DNA from: an uncultured Oscillospiraceae bacterium
Lineage (GTDB): Bacteria; Bacillota; Clostridia; Oscillospirales; Oscillospiraceae
Assembly: GCA_900756575.1 (NCBI GenBank)
Contig: CAAEKQ010000042.1
Location: 1 to 44,372 of the forward strand
Direction of reading: 5' to 3'
DNA length: 44,372 nt
The position numbers and the translations under genes are program-made. Positions 15,682 to 24,153 of the stretch are shown here, piece by piece (position 1 is the first letter of the stretch; the number at the start of each line of letters is the position of its first letter). The notes below the pieces were generated by a model. That model was not told the origin of the DNA. It searched no databases and worked only from the letters and a program-made list of their open reading frames with translations.

Positions 15682-17040
15682 TTAGTTTTTCAGGCTGTGC
15701 AGGGGTGCGGGGATTCTGCCGCCTCTGGCCACAAACCGTTCTGCGCTCTTATCGTGAATGGGCATAACCGGTGCGGAGCCGAACAGGCCGCCAAACTCCA
15801 GCTCGTCGCCCACGGTCTTGCCAATGGCGGGAATCACGCGGACGGCGGTGGTCTTGTTGTTGACCATGCCTATGGCAGCCTCGTCGGCGATAATGGCAGA
15901 AATGGTGGATGCAGAGGTATCTCCGGGGATGGCGATCATATCCAGGCCCACGGAGCAAACGCAGGTCATTGCCTCCAGCTTATCCAGGGTCAGCGTGCCG
16001 TCCTTGGCCGCGGCGATCATGCCCTCGTCCTCGGATACCGGGATAAATGCGCCGGACAGTCCGCCCACGTGGCCGGATGCCATGACGCCGCCCTTTTTCA
16101 CCGCGTCGTTCAGCATGGCAAGGGCCGCAGTTGTGCCGTGAGTACCGCAGACATCCACGCCGATTTCCTCCAGAATTCGGGCTACACTGTCGCCCTTGGC
16201 CGGAGTGGGCGCCAGAGAAAGATCCACAATGCCATAGGGAACCCCCAACCGCCGTGCCGCTTCCTGGGCCACCAACTGGCCCATGCGGGTGATGCGGAAT
16301 GCCGTCTTCTTAATGGTCTCCGCCACCACGTCGAAGGGCTGACCCTTGACCTCCTGGAGGGCATGGTACACCACGCCGGGGCCGGAAACGCCCACATTGA
16401 TCTCACATTCAGGCTCGCCCACACCATGGAATGCGCCCGCCATAAACGGGTTGTCCTCCACCGCATTGGCGAATACCACCAGCTTCATGCAGGCCCTGCC
16501 CTCGCCCTCGGGAGAAAGCTCTGCGGCCTGCCGGACAATTTTGCCCATCAGAGTCACAGCGTCCATATTGATGCCCGCCCGTGTGGTGGCAACATTCACA
16601 GAGGAGCAGACATTATTGGTCTCGGCCAGAGCGCGAGGGATGGACTGAATCAGCCGCTGGTCGCCAATGGTCATGCCCTTGTGCACCAGCGCCGAAAAGC
16701 CGCCGATGAGGTTCACGCCGCACTCTGCCGCCGCCTTATCCATGGCCACCGCAAAGGGCACGTAATCCTCGGTTTCACAGCTCTCCGCCACCATGGACAT
16801 GGGAGTGACGGAAATGCGCTTGTTGACAATGGGAATGCCGAACTCCCGCTCAATGGCCTCGCCGGTGGGCACCAGCTCCTTGGCGCAGCGGCAAATCTTA
16901 TCATAGATCTTCTGTGCGGTCATTTTCGGGTCGGGGCCGCAGCAGTCCCGGAGCGAAATGCCCATGGTAATGGTACGGATATCCAGATGCTGATGATCGA
17001 TCATATCCAGGGTCTGCATGATTTCATTCTGTCTGAGCAT
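15682..17040 (-). CDS. PFL family protein (UPF0210/DUF711)
   Basis: 452 residues, full length for this conserved family. Typical stretches are DIRTITMGISLRDCC at the N terminus, NKRISVTPMS, NVCSSVNVATTRAGINMDAV, VDVCGTHGTTAALAMLNDAVKKGG and CSVGLDMIAIPGDTSASTIS. The fold is related to pyruvate formate-lyase/ribonucleotide-reductase barrels, but no reaction is established. The invariable neighbour is the small ACT-domain gene 10 bp upstream, so the two probably form one functional unit with amino-acid sensing by the ACT partner. Confidence 0.92.
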   Translation of the reverse strand: MLRQNEIMQTLDMIDHQHLDIRTITMGISLRDCCGPDPKMTAQKIYDKICRCAKELVPTGEAIEREFGIPIVNKRISVTPMSMVAESCETEDYVPFAVAMDKAAAECGVNLIGGFSALVHKGMTIGDQRLIQSIPRALAETNNVCSSVNVATTRAGINMDAVTLMGKIVRQAAELSPEGEGRACMKLVVFANAVEDNPFMAGAFHGVGEPECEINVGVSGPGVVYHALQEVKGQPFDVVAETIKKTAFRITRMGQLVAQEAARRLGVPYGIVDLSLAPTPAKGDSVARILEEIGVDVCGTHGTTAALAMLNDAVKKGGVMASGHVGGLSGAFIPVSEDEGMIAAAKDGTLTLDKLEAMTCVCSVGLDMIAIPGDTSASTISAIIADEAAIGMVNNKTTAVRVIPAIGKTVGDELEFGGLFGSAPVMPIHDKSAERFVARGGRIPAPLHSLKN

Positions 17041-17050
17041 GGCGTCCCCC

Positions 17051-17320
17051 TCAAATCCGGTGCATGGCGTTGAAGATATCCTCCCGCTGAATGCGGACGG
17101 AAAGGCCCATGCTCAGCCCACGCTGATCCAGTGCGTCGCGCACCAGCTCATAGGACTTCTCCGTTGTGGACAGATCCACCAGCATATTCATGGCAAAGAA
17201 GCCATCCATAACGGTCTGGTTGATGTCCAGAATGTTGACGCCCAGGCTGGCCAGCTCCTGGCAAACCCCAGCGATGATGCCCACGGCGTCCTTGCCGGTG
17301 ACGGTTACGATTGCTTTCAT
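17051..17320 (-). CDS. ACT-domain protein (UPF0237), partner of PFL protein
   Basis: 89 residues, a single ACT domain: MKAIVTVTGKDAVGIIAGVCQELASLGVNI, then NQTVMDGFFAMNMLVD. The GKD.VGIIA pattern after the first strand is the ligand loop of GcvR-like ACT domains. ACT domains bind small ligands, often amino acids, as dimers. The gene pair with the UPF0210 protein is conserved across Firmicutes. It follows the yfbR-like gene by 25 bp. Confidence 0.92.
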   Translation of the reverse strand: MKAIVTVTGKDAVGIIAGVCQELASLGVNILDINQTVMDGFFAMNMLVDLSTTEKSYELVRDALDQRGLSMGLSVRIQREDIFNAMHRI

Positions 17321-17345
17321 ACTGTCGTCCTCCTAGAATGGTATG

Positions 17346-17990
17346 CTATTTGAGTTCATCCAGCGTCAGCGTAAAGCTGTCGAGGAAGTTATCAATGAAA
17401 TAATGTACTTCCGGCATATTCATATCGTCCAGCGCCTGCCGGGTCTGCCGCGCCGCCAGAATAAATTCGTGGTTGGATGCCTTGAGCTCCTCCAGGCACT
17501 TGATATGGGCCGCAAGCTTATCCGCCGCCTTGACGATTTTTTCGACCTCCGGCGGAACGTCCCTCAGCAGTGGGGTATAGTTGTCCCGTAGGGCCGGGGG
17601 CAGCATGGACAGCAGCTGTTCCACCGCCACGTCCTCCACCTTCTGATAGGCCTGACGAATCTCCGGAGAATAATACTTCACCGGGGTTGGCATATCGCCG
17701 GTGATGATCTCCGGTGCGTCGTGGAACAGCGCCACAGTGGCGCAGGTCTCCGGGGAAATGTAGGTGTTGCCGTAAATATCCCGGGAGATGAGCCCCAGTG
17801 CATGGGCCAGCACCGCCACCATATGGCTGTGCTCCTGAATATTCTCCGGGCAGGAATTCCGCATCAGCCCCCACCGGGAGATGTAGCGCATTCTGGACAG
17901 ATAGGCGTAGAAGGAGTATCCTCCCTGCTCGCGGTTGAGCTTGGTGCGTTCTTCCGGCAGATCCAGCCGGCTTAAATCTGTATGTTCCAT
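17346..17990 (-). CDS. yfbR: YfbR-like 5'-deoxynucleotidase (HD domain)
   Basis: 214 residues from ATG 17990 (ribosome site AAAGGAG). It aligns along its length with Escherichia coli YfbR as I remember it: SRMRYISRWGLMRN, ENIQEHSHMVAVLAHAL, FHDAPEIITGDMPTPVKYY and KCLEELKASNHEFILA. The HD-domain metal ligands are His in EHS, HD in FHDAPE, and Asp in KAADKL. YfbR removes the 5' phosphate of deoxynucleoside monophosphates in the cytoplasm. First gene of the operon running to the cvpA-like gene. Confidence 0.9.
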   Translation of the reverse strand: MEHTDLSRLDLPEERTKLNREQGGYSFYAYLSRMRYISRWGLMRNSCPENIQEHSHMVAVLAHALGLISRDIYGNTYISPETCATVALFHDAPEIITGDMPTPVKYYSPEIRQAYQKVEDVAVEQLLSMLPPALRDNYTPLLRDVPPEVEKIVKAADKLAAHIKCLEELKASNHEFILAARQTRQALDDMNMPEVHYFIDNFLDSFTLTLDELK

Positions 17991-18061
17991 AAAAATCTCC
18001 TTTCCGGGCAGGTAAATAACGATGTGCCTTCCCATCTGCTGATTGGTTACTCCAGGCTGTT

Positions 18062-18090
18062 ATTGTACCATGATTTTTTTCGATTGTAAA
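18062..18090 (-). promoter_or_regulatory. Promoter of the yfbR-ACT-PFL-cca-cvpA operon
   Basis: Minus-strand TTTACA (18085-18090) and TACAAT (18062-18067), 17 bp apart. No terminator is visible between the five genes it precedes. Confidence 0.75.
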
Positions 18091-18138
18091 TCGGCCTGGT
18101 TCTCACAGGCAAAATAATGTTGCGCGTCACAATCCATA

Positions 18139-18167
18139 TTGCAATCCCGGGAAAAATTCGCTACAAT
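18139..18167 (+). promoter_or_regulatory. Promoter of the PucR-DMT operon
   Basis: TTGCAA (18139-18144) and TACAAT (18162-18167), 17 bp apart. The -35 lies within the palindrome ATTGCAAT. Confidence 0.7.
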
Positions 18168-18199
18168 AATAACAAATTTCTGCATCTGGAGGTGAGGTC

Positions 18200-19507
18200 A
18201 TGGATTCCTCCCGCATGACTGAGGTCTACGAAAAGCTCTATAAGGCGGTCTGCAACCAAAGCACCAACAACGTGGTCACTGTGGCTCACGATATCCTTGG
18301 AAAACCGGTACTGTTCGTGGATGAATATTTCCACGTGGTATCCATGCATCCATCCGGTCCCATCGGCAACCCCCAGTGGGACTCCATTTACAAAAATAAG
18401 GCGCTGAACCGCGAGCAGATTCTCCGGACTCTGGACGAATTTCTCTCCGGCAAGAAGGCGTTTTATGCGCCCTTCTATGCCGCCACCGGTTCCTGCGAAA
18501 AATCTCCCCTGCTGTTTGCCGAGGTGGTGCAGGACAACACGGTACACGGGCATATCATCGTATTCTGGGACGGTGATCCCCCCACCGACGAGGATTTTGA
18601 AATCATAGGTCTGGTGCTGGACGCCATCCGGCTGCGCATCTCCAGCCGCATTAAGTCCATGGGCACCTGGAACCTGGCCCTGTCCACCAAGCTCATGGAT
18701 CTTCTGGCCCCCAGCACCCCGGTGCATCTGGAGCGTCTGGCCTGCGAGGCAATTTCGGGTACCATGCAGCCGGACTACACCATCTGCGTCACCACCATCG
18801 GTGCGCTGGCCTCTCAGCGGGCCTTTGCAGAATACGCCGTCCGGGAGCTTCAGCAGCTCTACCGCAATGTGATCTGCGTGATTTACGACAACAACATCGT
18901 CACCCTTTACGGCGGCGCAGCTCCCCATGGTTCCGGCACCCCCCTGTCCAAATCCACCATGGCGGATCGGCTGTTTGAGTTCTTCGGCACCCACGACATG
19001 GTGTGCGGTCTTTCCGACAGCTTTAAGGATCCCGCCCAGACCCGCTCCCATTACCGTCAGGCCTTGCTTACTGCACGTCTGGCCTTGCAGCTGGGCCGAG
19101 ATAAGTCCACCACGTTCTCCGACCTGATGCCCCTGCCCATTTTCCTGTCGGTTCTGGAGAAGGACACCCCCGAGACGTTTATCCACCCCGCCATCTTTCG
19201 GATGCGGGATTACGACAAGGAGAACGGTACCGCCTATGACGAAACCATGCGGGTCTTCTCCTTTAATATGCACAATAAGGACCGCACCGCCGCCGCATTG
19301 TGCATCCACCGGAACACCCTGCTCTACCGTTTGGGCCGAATCAGTGATCTGTTTGATCTCCCTTATGAGCATGACCAGGTGGCGCTGAATCTTCTATGCA
19401 GCTATTTGATTCTGGAGCTGGGCCGTTACGGTTCGCCCCAGGCGCTGAGCCGGCTTTCCTCCACGGAGGATCCGGAGACTGCTGCGGCGGAAACGGAAAA
19501 ATTATAA
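18200..19507 (+). CDS. PucR-type helix-turn-helix transcriptional regulator
   Basis: 435 residues. The C terminus carries the PucR/CdaR HTH (LCIHRNTLLYRLGRISDLF, near residue 380) preceded by a GGDEF-like regulatory region without a GGDEF motif. The N-terminal 200 residues are a probable ligand-sensing domain I do not recognise. The family usually controls a nearby catabolic or transport operon. The DMT exporter gene starts 13 bp downstream, so that is the likeliest target. GGAGGTGAGG precedes ATG 18200. Confidence 0.88.
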   Translation: MDSSRMTEVYEKLYKAVCNQSTNNVVTVAHDILGKPVLFVDEYFHVVSMHPSGPIGNPQWDSIYKNKALNREQILRTLDEFLSGKKAFYAPFYAATGSCEKSPLLFAEVVQDNTVHGHIIVFWDGDPPTDEDFEIIGLVLDAIRLRISSRIKSMGTWNLALSTKLMDLLAPSTPVHLERLACEAISGTMQPDYTICVTTIGALASQRAFAEYAVRELQQLYRNVICVIYDNNIVTLYGGAAPHGSGTPLSKSTMADRLFEFFGTHDMVCGLSDSFKDPAQTRSHYRQALLTARLALQLGRDKSTTFSDLMPLPIFLSVLEKDTPETFIHPAIFRMRDYDKENGTAYDETMRVFSFNMHNKDRTAAALCIHRNTLLYRLGRISDLFDLPYEHDQVALNLLCSYLILELGRYGSPQALSRLSSTEDPETAAAETEKL

Positions 19508-19520
19508 AGGATCTGATCTC

Positions 19521-20396
19521 ATGTCCAACCGTGCCAAGGGTACCCTGTGTATTCTGATGGCAGCCCTGTCCTTTGCGCTGATGAACACATTTGTCCGGCT
19601 TTCCGGCGATGTTCCCTCCATACAAAAGGCATTCTTCCGAAACGCGGTGGCTGCCGCCTTCTCCTTTCTCATTATGCTGAAAAACCGCGAGCCCTTCCAT
19701 CCCCCGAAAAACGGCCACTGGGTCTATCTGTTTGCCCGGGCCTTTTTCGGCACCGTGGGGCTGCTGTGTAATTTCTATGCCGTGGATCATCTAAACCTCT
19801 CCGATGCCTCCATGCTCAATAAGATGTCGCCGTTTTTCGCCATTCTGATTTCCTACTTCCTGCTCAGTGAAAAGCTAAACCTGGTGCAGGGCTTCAGCGT
19901 GGTGGCGGCATTCCTGGGCTGCCTGCTGATTATCAAGCCCAACCCCTCCAATATGGCGCTGGTTCCCTCGCTGATTGGACTGCTGGGCGGATTTGGCGCC
20001 GGTGTGGCTTATTCCTTTGTGCGGCTGATGAGCAAGAAGGGGGTTCACTCCAGCCTGATCGTGTTTGTGTTCTCCGCATTCTCCTGTCTGGTGTGTCTGC
20101 CCTATTTTATCGTGGTACACGCCCCCATGACCACGTTCCAGCTCATTTGCCTGCTGGCGGCAGGTACCTTTGGCTGCACCGGGCAGTTTGCCATCACCAG
20201 TGCTTACCGGTTTGCTCCCGCTAAGGAGATCTCCGTATATGATTATACTCAGGTGGTGTTTGCCGCACTGCTGGGCTGGGCGATTTTCGGGCAGCTACCG
20301 GACGCCTACAGTCTTCTGGGCTATGTCATCATCTGCGGCACCGGCGTTTTCATGTTCCTCTACCAAAAGCGCCACGCCCCGGTTCTCTCCTCTTAA
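19521..20396 (+). CDS. DMT superfamily transporter (two EamA domains)
   Basis: 291 residues, ten predicted membrane helices in two EamA repeats (LCILMAALSFALMNTFVRL opens the first; IGLLGGFGAGVAYSFVRLMS the second). Such proteins move small metabolites such as amino acids or nucleosides, usually outward; the substrate is unknown. It follows the PucR regulator by 13 bp and a terminator follows. Confidence 0.87.
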   Translation: MSNRAKGTLCILMAALSFALMNTFVRLSGDVPSIQKAFFRNAVAAAFSFLIMLKNREPFHPPKNGHWVYLFARAFFGTVGLLCNFYAVDHLNLSDASMLNKMSPFFAILISYFLLSEKLNLVQGFSVVAAFLGCLLIIKPNPSNMALVPSLIGLLGGFGAGVAYSFVRLMSKKGVHSSLIVFVFSAFSCLVCLPYFIVVHAPMTTFQLICLLAAGTFGCTGQFAITSAYRFAPAKEISVYDYTQVVFAALLGWAIFGQLPDAYSLLGYVIICGTGVFMFLYQKRHAPVLSS

Positions 20397-20403
20397 AATC
20401 TGA

Positions 20404-20446
20404 TAAACTGTCGGAAAATCCGCATGATTCTCCGGCAGTTTTTCCA
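20404..20446 (+). terminator. Terminator of the PucR-DMT operon
   Basis: AAACTG-CGGA (20405-20415) pairs with TCCG-CAGTTT (20431-20441), followed by TTTCC. Confidence 0.75.
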
Positions 20447-20513
20447 TATTTCAACGGGTTTTATGAACAATTCGAAAACATATGCAAATCAGCCCCAGAT
20501 ACTTGCATGGTTG

Positions 20514-20547
20514 TGGTATAATAAAGATAAAAAGTGGGGCATTCTCC
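20514..20547 (+). promoter_or_regulatory. Extended -10 promoter and leader hairpin of the P-loop metallochaperone genes
   Basis: TGG precedes TATAAT (20517-20522); no strong -35 is seen. Upstream, ATGCAA (20482-20487) and TTGCAT (20503-20508) form an inverted repeat that may be a regulator site. A small TGGGG/CCCCA hairpin lies in the leader at about 20535-20550. Confidence 0.5.
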
Positions 20548-20574
20548 CCAATTCTCAACGGAAGGTGTTAGATC

Positions 20575-21648
20575 ATGACAAAAATTGATATTTTCTCCGG
20601 TTTTCTTGGTGCCGGTAAGACCACGCTGATTAAAAAGCTGATTCAGGAGGTTTATGCCGGCCAGAAAATCGTGCTCATCGAGAACGAGTTCGGCGAGATC
20701 GGCACTGACGGTGGTTTCCTCCAGGAGGCCGGCATTCAGATTACGGAGATGAACTCCGGCTGCATCTGCTGCTCTCTGGTAGGCGACTTCGGCAAGGCCC
20801 TGCAAAAGGTTATGGAGGAATACCATCCTGACCGCATCCTCATCGAGCCCTCCGGCGTTGGCAAGCTCAGCGACGTTGCCCAGGCAGTGGAGCGTGCCGA
20901 GACCGACGACATGGAGATTGGCTGCATGGTTGCCGTTGCCGACGCTACCAAGTGCAAGATCTATATGAAGAACTTCGGTGAATTTTATAACAATCAGATT
21001 GAAAATGCGGGAACCATTATCCTCTCCAGAACGTCTCATATGAAAGAGGACAAGCTCCAGGCCGCAGTGGCCATGCTCCGGGAGAAGAACCCCACTGCAG
21101 TGATCGTCACCACTCCCTGGGATCAGCTCACCGGCGCTCAGCTGATGGAGGCCATGGAGCAGAAGGATTCCCTCCAGGCTGCACTGGAGGCCCTGGAGAC
21201 CCATGGCGAGGATGAGTGCGACGATCCCGAGTGCTCCTGCCATCATCATGACCATGAGCATGAGCATGAACATCATCACGATCATGACCACGAGCATGAG
21301 CATCATCACGACCACGATCATGACGAGCACGAGCATCATCATGACCACGACCATCATCACCATCATCATGCCGACGAGGTCTTCACCTCCTGGGGCATGG
21401 AGACCCCCAAGACCTTTACCCAGGAGAAGATTGCTCAGTGCCTCAGCGCCCTGGAGGATCAGGAGACCTACGGCATCATTCTCCGTGCAAAGGGTATTGT
21501 TGCAGGCGAGAACGGCCAGTGGATCCACTTTGACTATGTGCCCGGCGAGCCCGACATCCGCACCGGCAGCGCCGGCATCATTGGCAGACTCTGCGTCATC
21601 GGCTCCAAGATCAACGAAGCCGCCATTGCAGAGCTGTTCCAGGGCTGA
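20575..21648 (+). CDS. COG0523/CobW-type GTPase with a His-rich linker, putative metallochaperone
   Basis: 357 residues. Walker A is GFLGAGKT (9-16), the metal motif CICC is at 63-66, and EPSGVGK follows at 91-97. The base-recognition NKxD is replaced by SRTS (151-154), a variant that I believe also occurs in other Firmicutes members. Residues 223-265 are an almost pure His/Asp/Glu tract, expected to bind Zn2+, Ni2+ or Co2+. A CobW C-terminal domain ends the protein. COG0523 proteins deliver metal to client enzymes or work under metal starvation; zinc is the likeliest given the next gene, but unproven. Confidence 0.88.
   Translation: MTKIDIFSGFLGAGKTTLIKKLIQEVYAGQKIVLIENEFGEIGTDGGFLQEAGIQITEMNSGCICCSLVGDFGKALQKVMEEYHPDRILIEPSGVGKLSDVAQAVERAETDDMEIGCMVAVADATKCKIYMKNFGEFYNNQIENAGTIILSRTSHMKEDKLQAAVAMLREKNPTAVIVTTPWDQLTGAQLMEAMEQKDSLQAALEALETHGEDECDDPECSCHHHDHEHEHEHHHDHDHEHEHHHDHDHDEHEHHHDHDHHHHHHADEVFTSWGMETPKTFTQEKIAQCLSALEDQETYGIILRAKGIVAGENGQWIHFDYVPGEPDIRTGSAGIIGRLCVIGSKINEAAIAELFQG
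21240..21370 (+). repeat. Degenerate CAT/CAC-GAC-GAG repeat coding the His-rich linker
   Basis: A run of CATCATCAC, GACCATGAG and GAGCATGAG type units encodes 43 residues of His, Asp and Glu. Imperfect in-frame repetition suggests length variation between strains. Confidence 0.7.
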
Positions 21649-21665
21649 GAAAGGCAGGCGCGTAT

Positions 21666-22604
21666 ATGGCAATTCCCGTATATGTATTCACCGGCTTTCT
21701 GGACAGCGGCAAGACCCGCTTTATGCAGGGCACCCTGGAGGATGACCGGTTCAACGCAGGCGAAAAGACCCTGCTGCTGGTCTGCGAGGAGGGCGAGGAG
21801 GAATATGACCCCTCCGCTTTCGCCGCCCCCAACGTCTATATCGAGGTCATTGAGGATCAGGACGCGCTGGATGACAAGACTCTGGAGGCCCTCCGAAAAA
21901 AGCATCACGCCGAGCGCGTGTGCGTGGAGCTTAACGGCATGAAGCTGGTCAGCGATTTCTATGCCAAAATGCCGAAGAACTGGGTGGTCTATCAGGAGAT
22001 CATGTTTGCCGATGCAACCACCTTTGTGATGTACAACGCCAATATGCGTTCTCTGGTGGTGGATAAGGTGGGCGGCTGCGAGATGATCGTCTTCAACCGC
22101 TATAACGATTCCATCGACAAAATGGAGCTGCATAAAATCGTCCGGGGCATCAATCGCCGCTGTGACATCGCCTATGAGGACGAGGACGGCAAGGTGGAAT
22201 ACGACGAGATTGAGGATCCCCTCCCCTTTGACCTCAGCGCCGACATCATCGACATCAAGGACGACGACTACGGCATCTGGTACCGGGACGTTACCGAGGA
22301 TATGCAGAAGTATTCCGGAAAAACCGTCCGGTTCAAGGCCCAGGTTGCCCACACCAAGAAGGTGGAAAAGGGCTGCTTCGTCCCCGGCCGGTTCATTATG
22401 ACCTGCTGCGTGGAGGATATTCAGTTCATGGGCTTTGTGTGCCAGTACGACGGCGCTCAGGAGCTAGAGCAGCGCAGTTGGATCACCGTCACCGCAAAGA
22501 TTTCCCTGCGATACCACAAGCTCTATAAAGAGATGGGCCCCGTGCTCACCGCCTTGCGCATTGAGCCCGCAGAAAAGCCGGAACAGGACGTTGTAACCTT
22601 CTAA
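21666..22604 (+). CDS. P-loop protein with C-terminal YcgQ/DUF1980-like domain
   Basis: 312 residues. The N terminus IPVYVFTGFLDSGKTRF is a Walker A (residues 10-17) as in COG0523 GTPases, but the CxCC motif is missing and the middle part is diverged. The C-terminal region (about 205-290) contains PGRFIMTCCVEDIQFMGFVC, which resembles the extracytoplasmic domain of YcgQ/TIGR03943 proteins. Bacillus ycgQ-ycgR are Zur-regulated, so the fusion points to zinc homeostasis, by inference. It has no signal peptide. It starts 17 bp after the His-rich GTPase and is surely co-transcribed. Confidence 0.78.
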   Translation: MAIPVYVFTGFLDSGKTRFMQGTLEDDRFNAGEKTLLLVCEEGEEEYDPSAFAAPNVYIEVIEDQDALDDKTLEALRKKHHAERVCVELNGMKLVSDFYAKMPKNWVVYQEIMFADATTFVMYNANMRSLVVDKVGGCEMIVFNRYNDSIDKMELHKIVRGINRRCDIAYEDEDGKVEYDEIEDPLPFDLSADIIDIKDDDYGIWYRDVTEDMQKYSGKTVRFKAQVAHTKKVEKGCFVPGRFIMTCCVEDIQFMGFVCQYDGAQELEQRSWITVTAKISLRYHKLYKEMGPVLTALRIEPAEKPEQDVVTF

Positions 22605-22639
22605 AATACCGGTACGATCAAAATCATAAGGAGTTTTCT

Positions 22640-24103
22640 ATGGCAAATCGAAGCAATCCCAATCCGCGCCGGAGCAGTGGCTCCGGGGGTATGGACGAAA
22701 CTCAGGTATTTCGTCCCGTTCGCGGCGGCGGTCAAACCCGCGGCAGCGCAAACGACGGCGGTTATTCCAACAACAACGGATACTACGACGGTACCTATGA
22801 CGATTCCTACAACAATGGCTATGGCGGCTACGACGACCAGAATGGCTATTATGATGACGGCTACGGCTATGATCAGAATGGTTACCAGGACGGTTATCCG
22901 TATGAGGGTCAAAACGGCTACAATGGTTATGACGACGGCTATTACGATGACGGCTATCAGGAGCCCTATCAGCCCCGGGAAACCCTGGCCTCCCGGGCAG
23001 CAGGGCGTTCCGGTGCCGATCCCTATAGCCATGCAGGCCGTTCCTCTGGCCGTCCCAAGCAGTCCCGGGCGCAAAAGCCGCAAAAGCGCGTCCGCTATGA
23101 GGACGATTATCAGCAGCCCGCCCCCCGCCGCCGTAGAAAAAAGCACCATCCCTTCCGGAACTTCCTGATTTTCCTGCTAATTCTGGCTGCGCTGATCGCA
23201 GGAATCTACTTCCTGCTGTTCCGTGCCCCTGCCCAGTCTCAGGACGGCGTGCACACCCGGAAGGACGGCTTCTACAACATTCTCCTGTGCGCCACCGACG
23301 AAGAAGGCACCCGCACCGACACCATTATGATCGCCACCCTGGATCAGAAAAACGGCCAGGTCTCCCTGACCAGCCTGCCCCGGGACACCATTGTGGATAA
23401 TGGCGAGGCAGTGCCCAAGCTCAACAGTGTATATGCCCTGGCAGGCTGCGGAGACGCCGGTGCCAACGCGCTGATGGATCAGGTCAAAACGCTGCTGGGC
23501 TTCCGGCCTGACGGCTACGCCATCATCAGCTACGACATTTTCAGGGATGTGGTGAACGCCATGGGCGGCATTACCTTTGACGTTCCCATGGACATGGAGG
23601 TGGACGGCACCTATATTTCCGGCGGTGAGCAGGAGCTGGACGGTGACCAGGCCCTGGCGGTCTGCCGCTTCCGTCATGGCTATGCCATGGCCGACATTCA
23701 GCGACAATACGTGCAGCAGACCTTTATTAAGGCAATGGTCAAGCAGTGTATATCCCCCAGTATGCTGCCCAAGTTTCCCGCCATTTACAAGGCTGCCATG
23801 TCCAATATCATCACTGATCTGGACGACGCCAATCTCCGGTATCTGGCTCTGCACGTGCTGCTGGCCGGTACCAGCGAAATTCAGCAGAACACCCTTCCCG
23901 GTGAGGGCGTCAGCTATAACGGCGCATCCTGCTATGGCCTCTACGGTCAGAGCGTGGTGGATCTGGTGAACCAGGTGATGAACCCCTACACCGAGGATGT
24001 CACCCTCGACGATGTGCATATTCTCACCGTGTCCGAGGGTTCCCTGGTGGAGAGCACCTGGAGCGGCACCGCATTTGATGCCAGCACGTATCAATACAAT
24101 TAA
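22640..24103 (+). CDS. LytR-CpsA-Psr (LCP) family cell-wall protein with Tyr/Gly/Asp-rich tail
   Basis: 487 residues. The cytoplasmic N terminus has a low-complexity tract (about 41-110) of NGYYDDGY-like units, then a basic stretch and one membrane helix (173-194). The outer domain is LCP: RTDTIMIATLD, SLPRDT with the pyrophosphate-binding arginine, and CRFRHGYAMADIQRQ. LCP enzymes transfer polyprenyl-linked glycopolymers to peptidoglycan. The Tyr-rich tail could be phosphorylated or drive self-association, which is inference. The ribosome site AAGGAG precedes ATG 22640. It may share the upstream transcript (35 bp gap). Confidence 0.9.
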   Translation: MANRSNPNPRRSSGSGGMDETQVFRPVRGGGQTRGSANDGGYSNNNGYYDGTYDDSYNNGYGGYDDQNGYYDDGYGYDQNGYQDGYPYEGQNGYNGYDDGYYDDGYQEPYQPRETLASRAAGRSGADPYSHAGRSSGRPKQSRAQKPQKRVRYEDDYQQPAPRRRRKKHHPFRNFLIFLLILAALIAGIYFLLFRAPAQSQDGVHTRKDGFYNILLCATDEEGTRTDTIMIATLDQKNGQVSLTSLPRDTIVDNGEAVPKLNSVYALAGCGDAGANALMDQVKTLLGFRPDGYAIISYDIFRDVVNAMGGITFDVPMDMEVDGTYISGGEQELDGDQALAVCRFRHGYAMADIQRQYVQQTFIKAMVKQCISPSMLPKFPAIYKAAMSNIITDLDDANLRYLALHVLLAGTSEIQQNTLPGEGVSYNGASCYGLYGQSVVDLVNQVMNPYTEDVTLDDVHILTVSEGSLVESTWSGTAFDASTYQYN

Positions 24104-24112
24104 AGAACGCGC

Positions 24113-24153
24113 AAACAGGACGCAGTTCATTTCTGAGCTGCGTCCTGTTTTTA
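24113..24153. terminator. Bidirectional terminator between LCP and rsmF-like genes
   Basis: AAACAGGACGCAG (24113-24125) pairs perfectly with 24138-24150, followed by TTATG. It overlaps the stop codon of the leftward methyltransferase gene. Confidence 0.88.
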
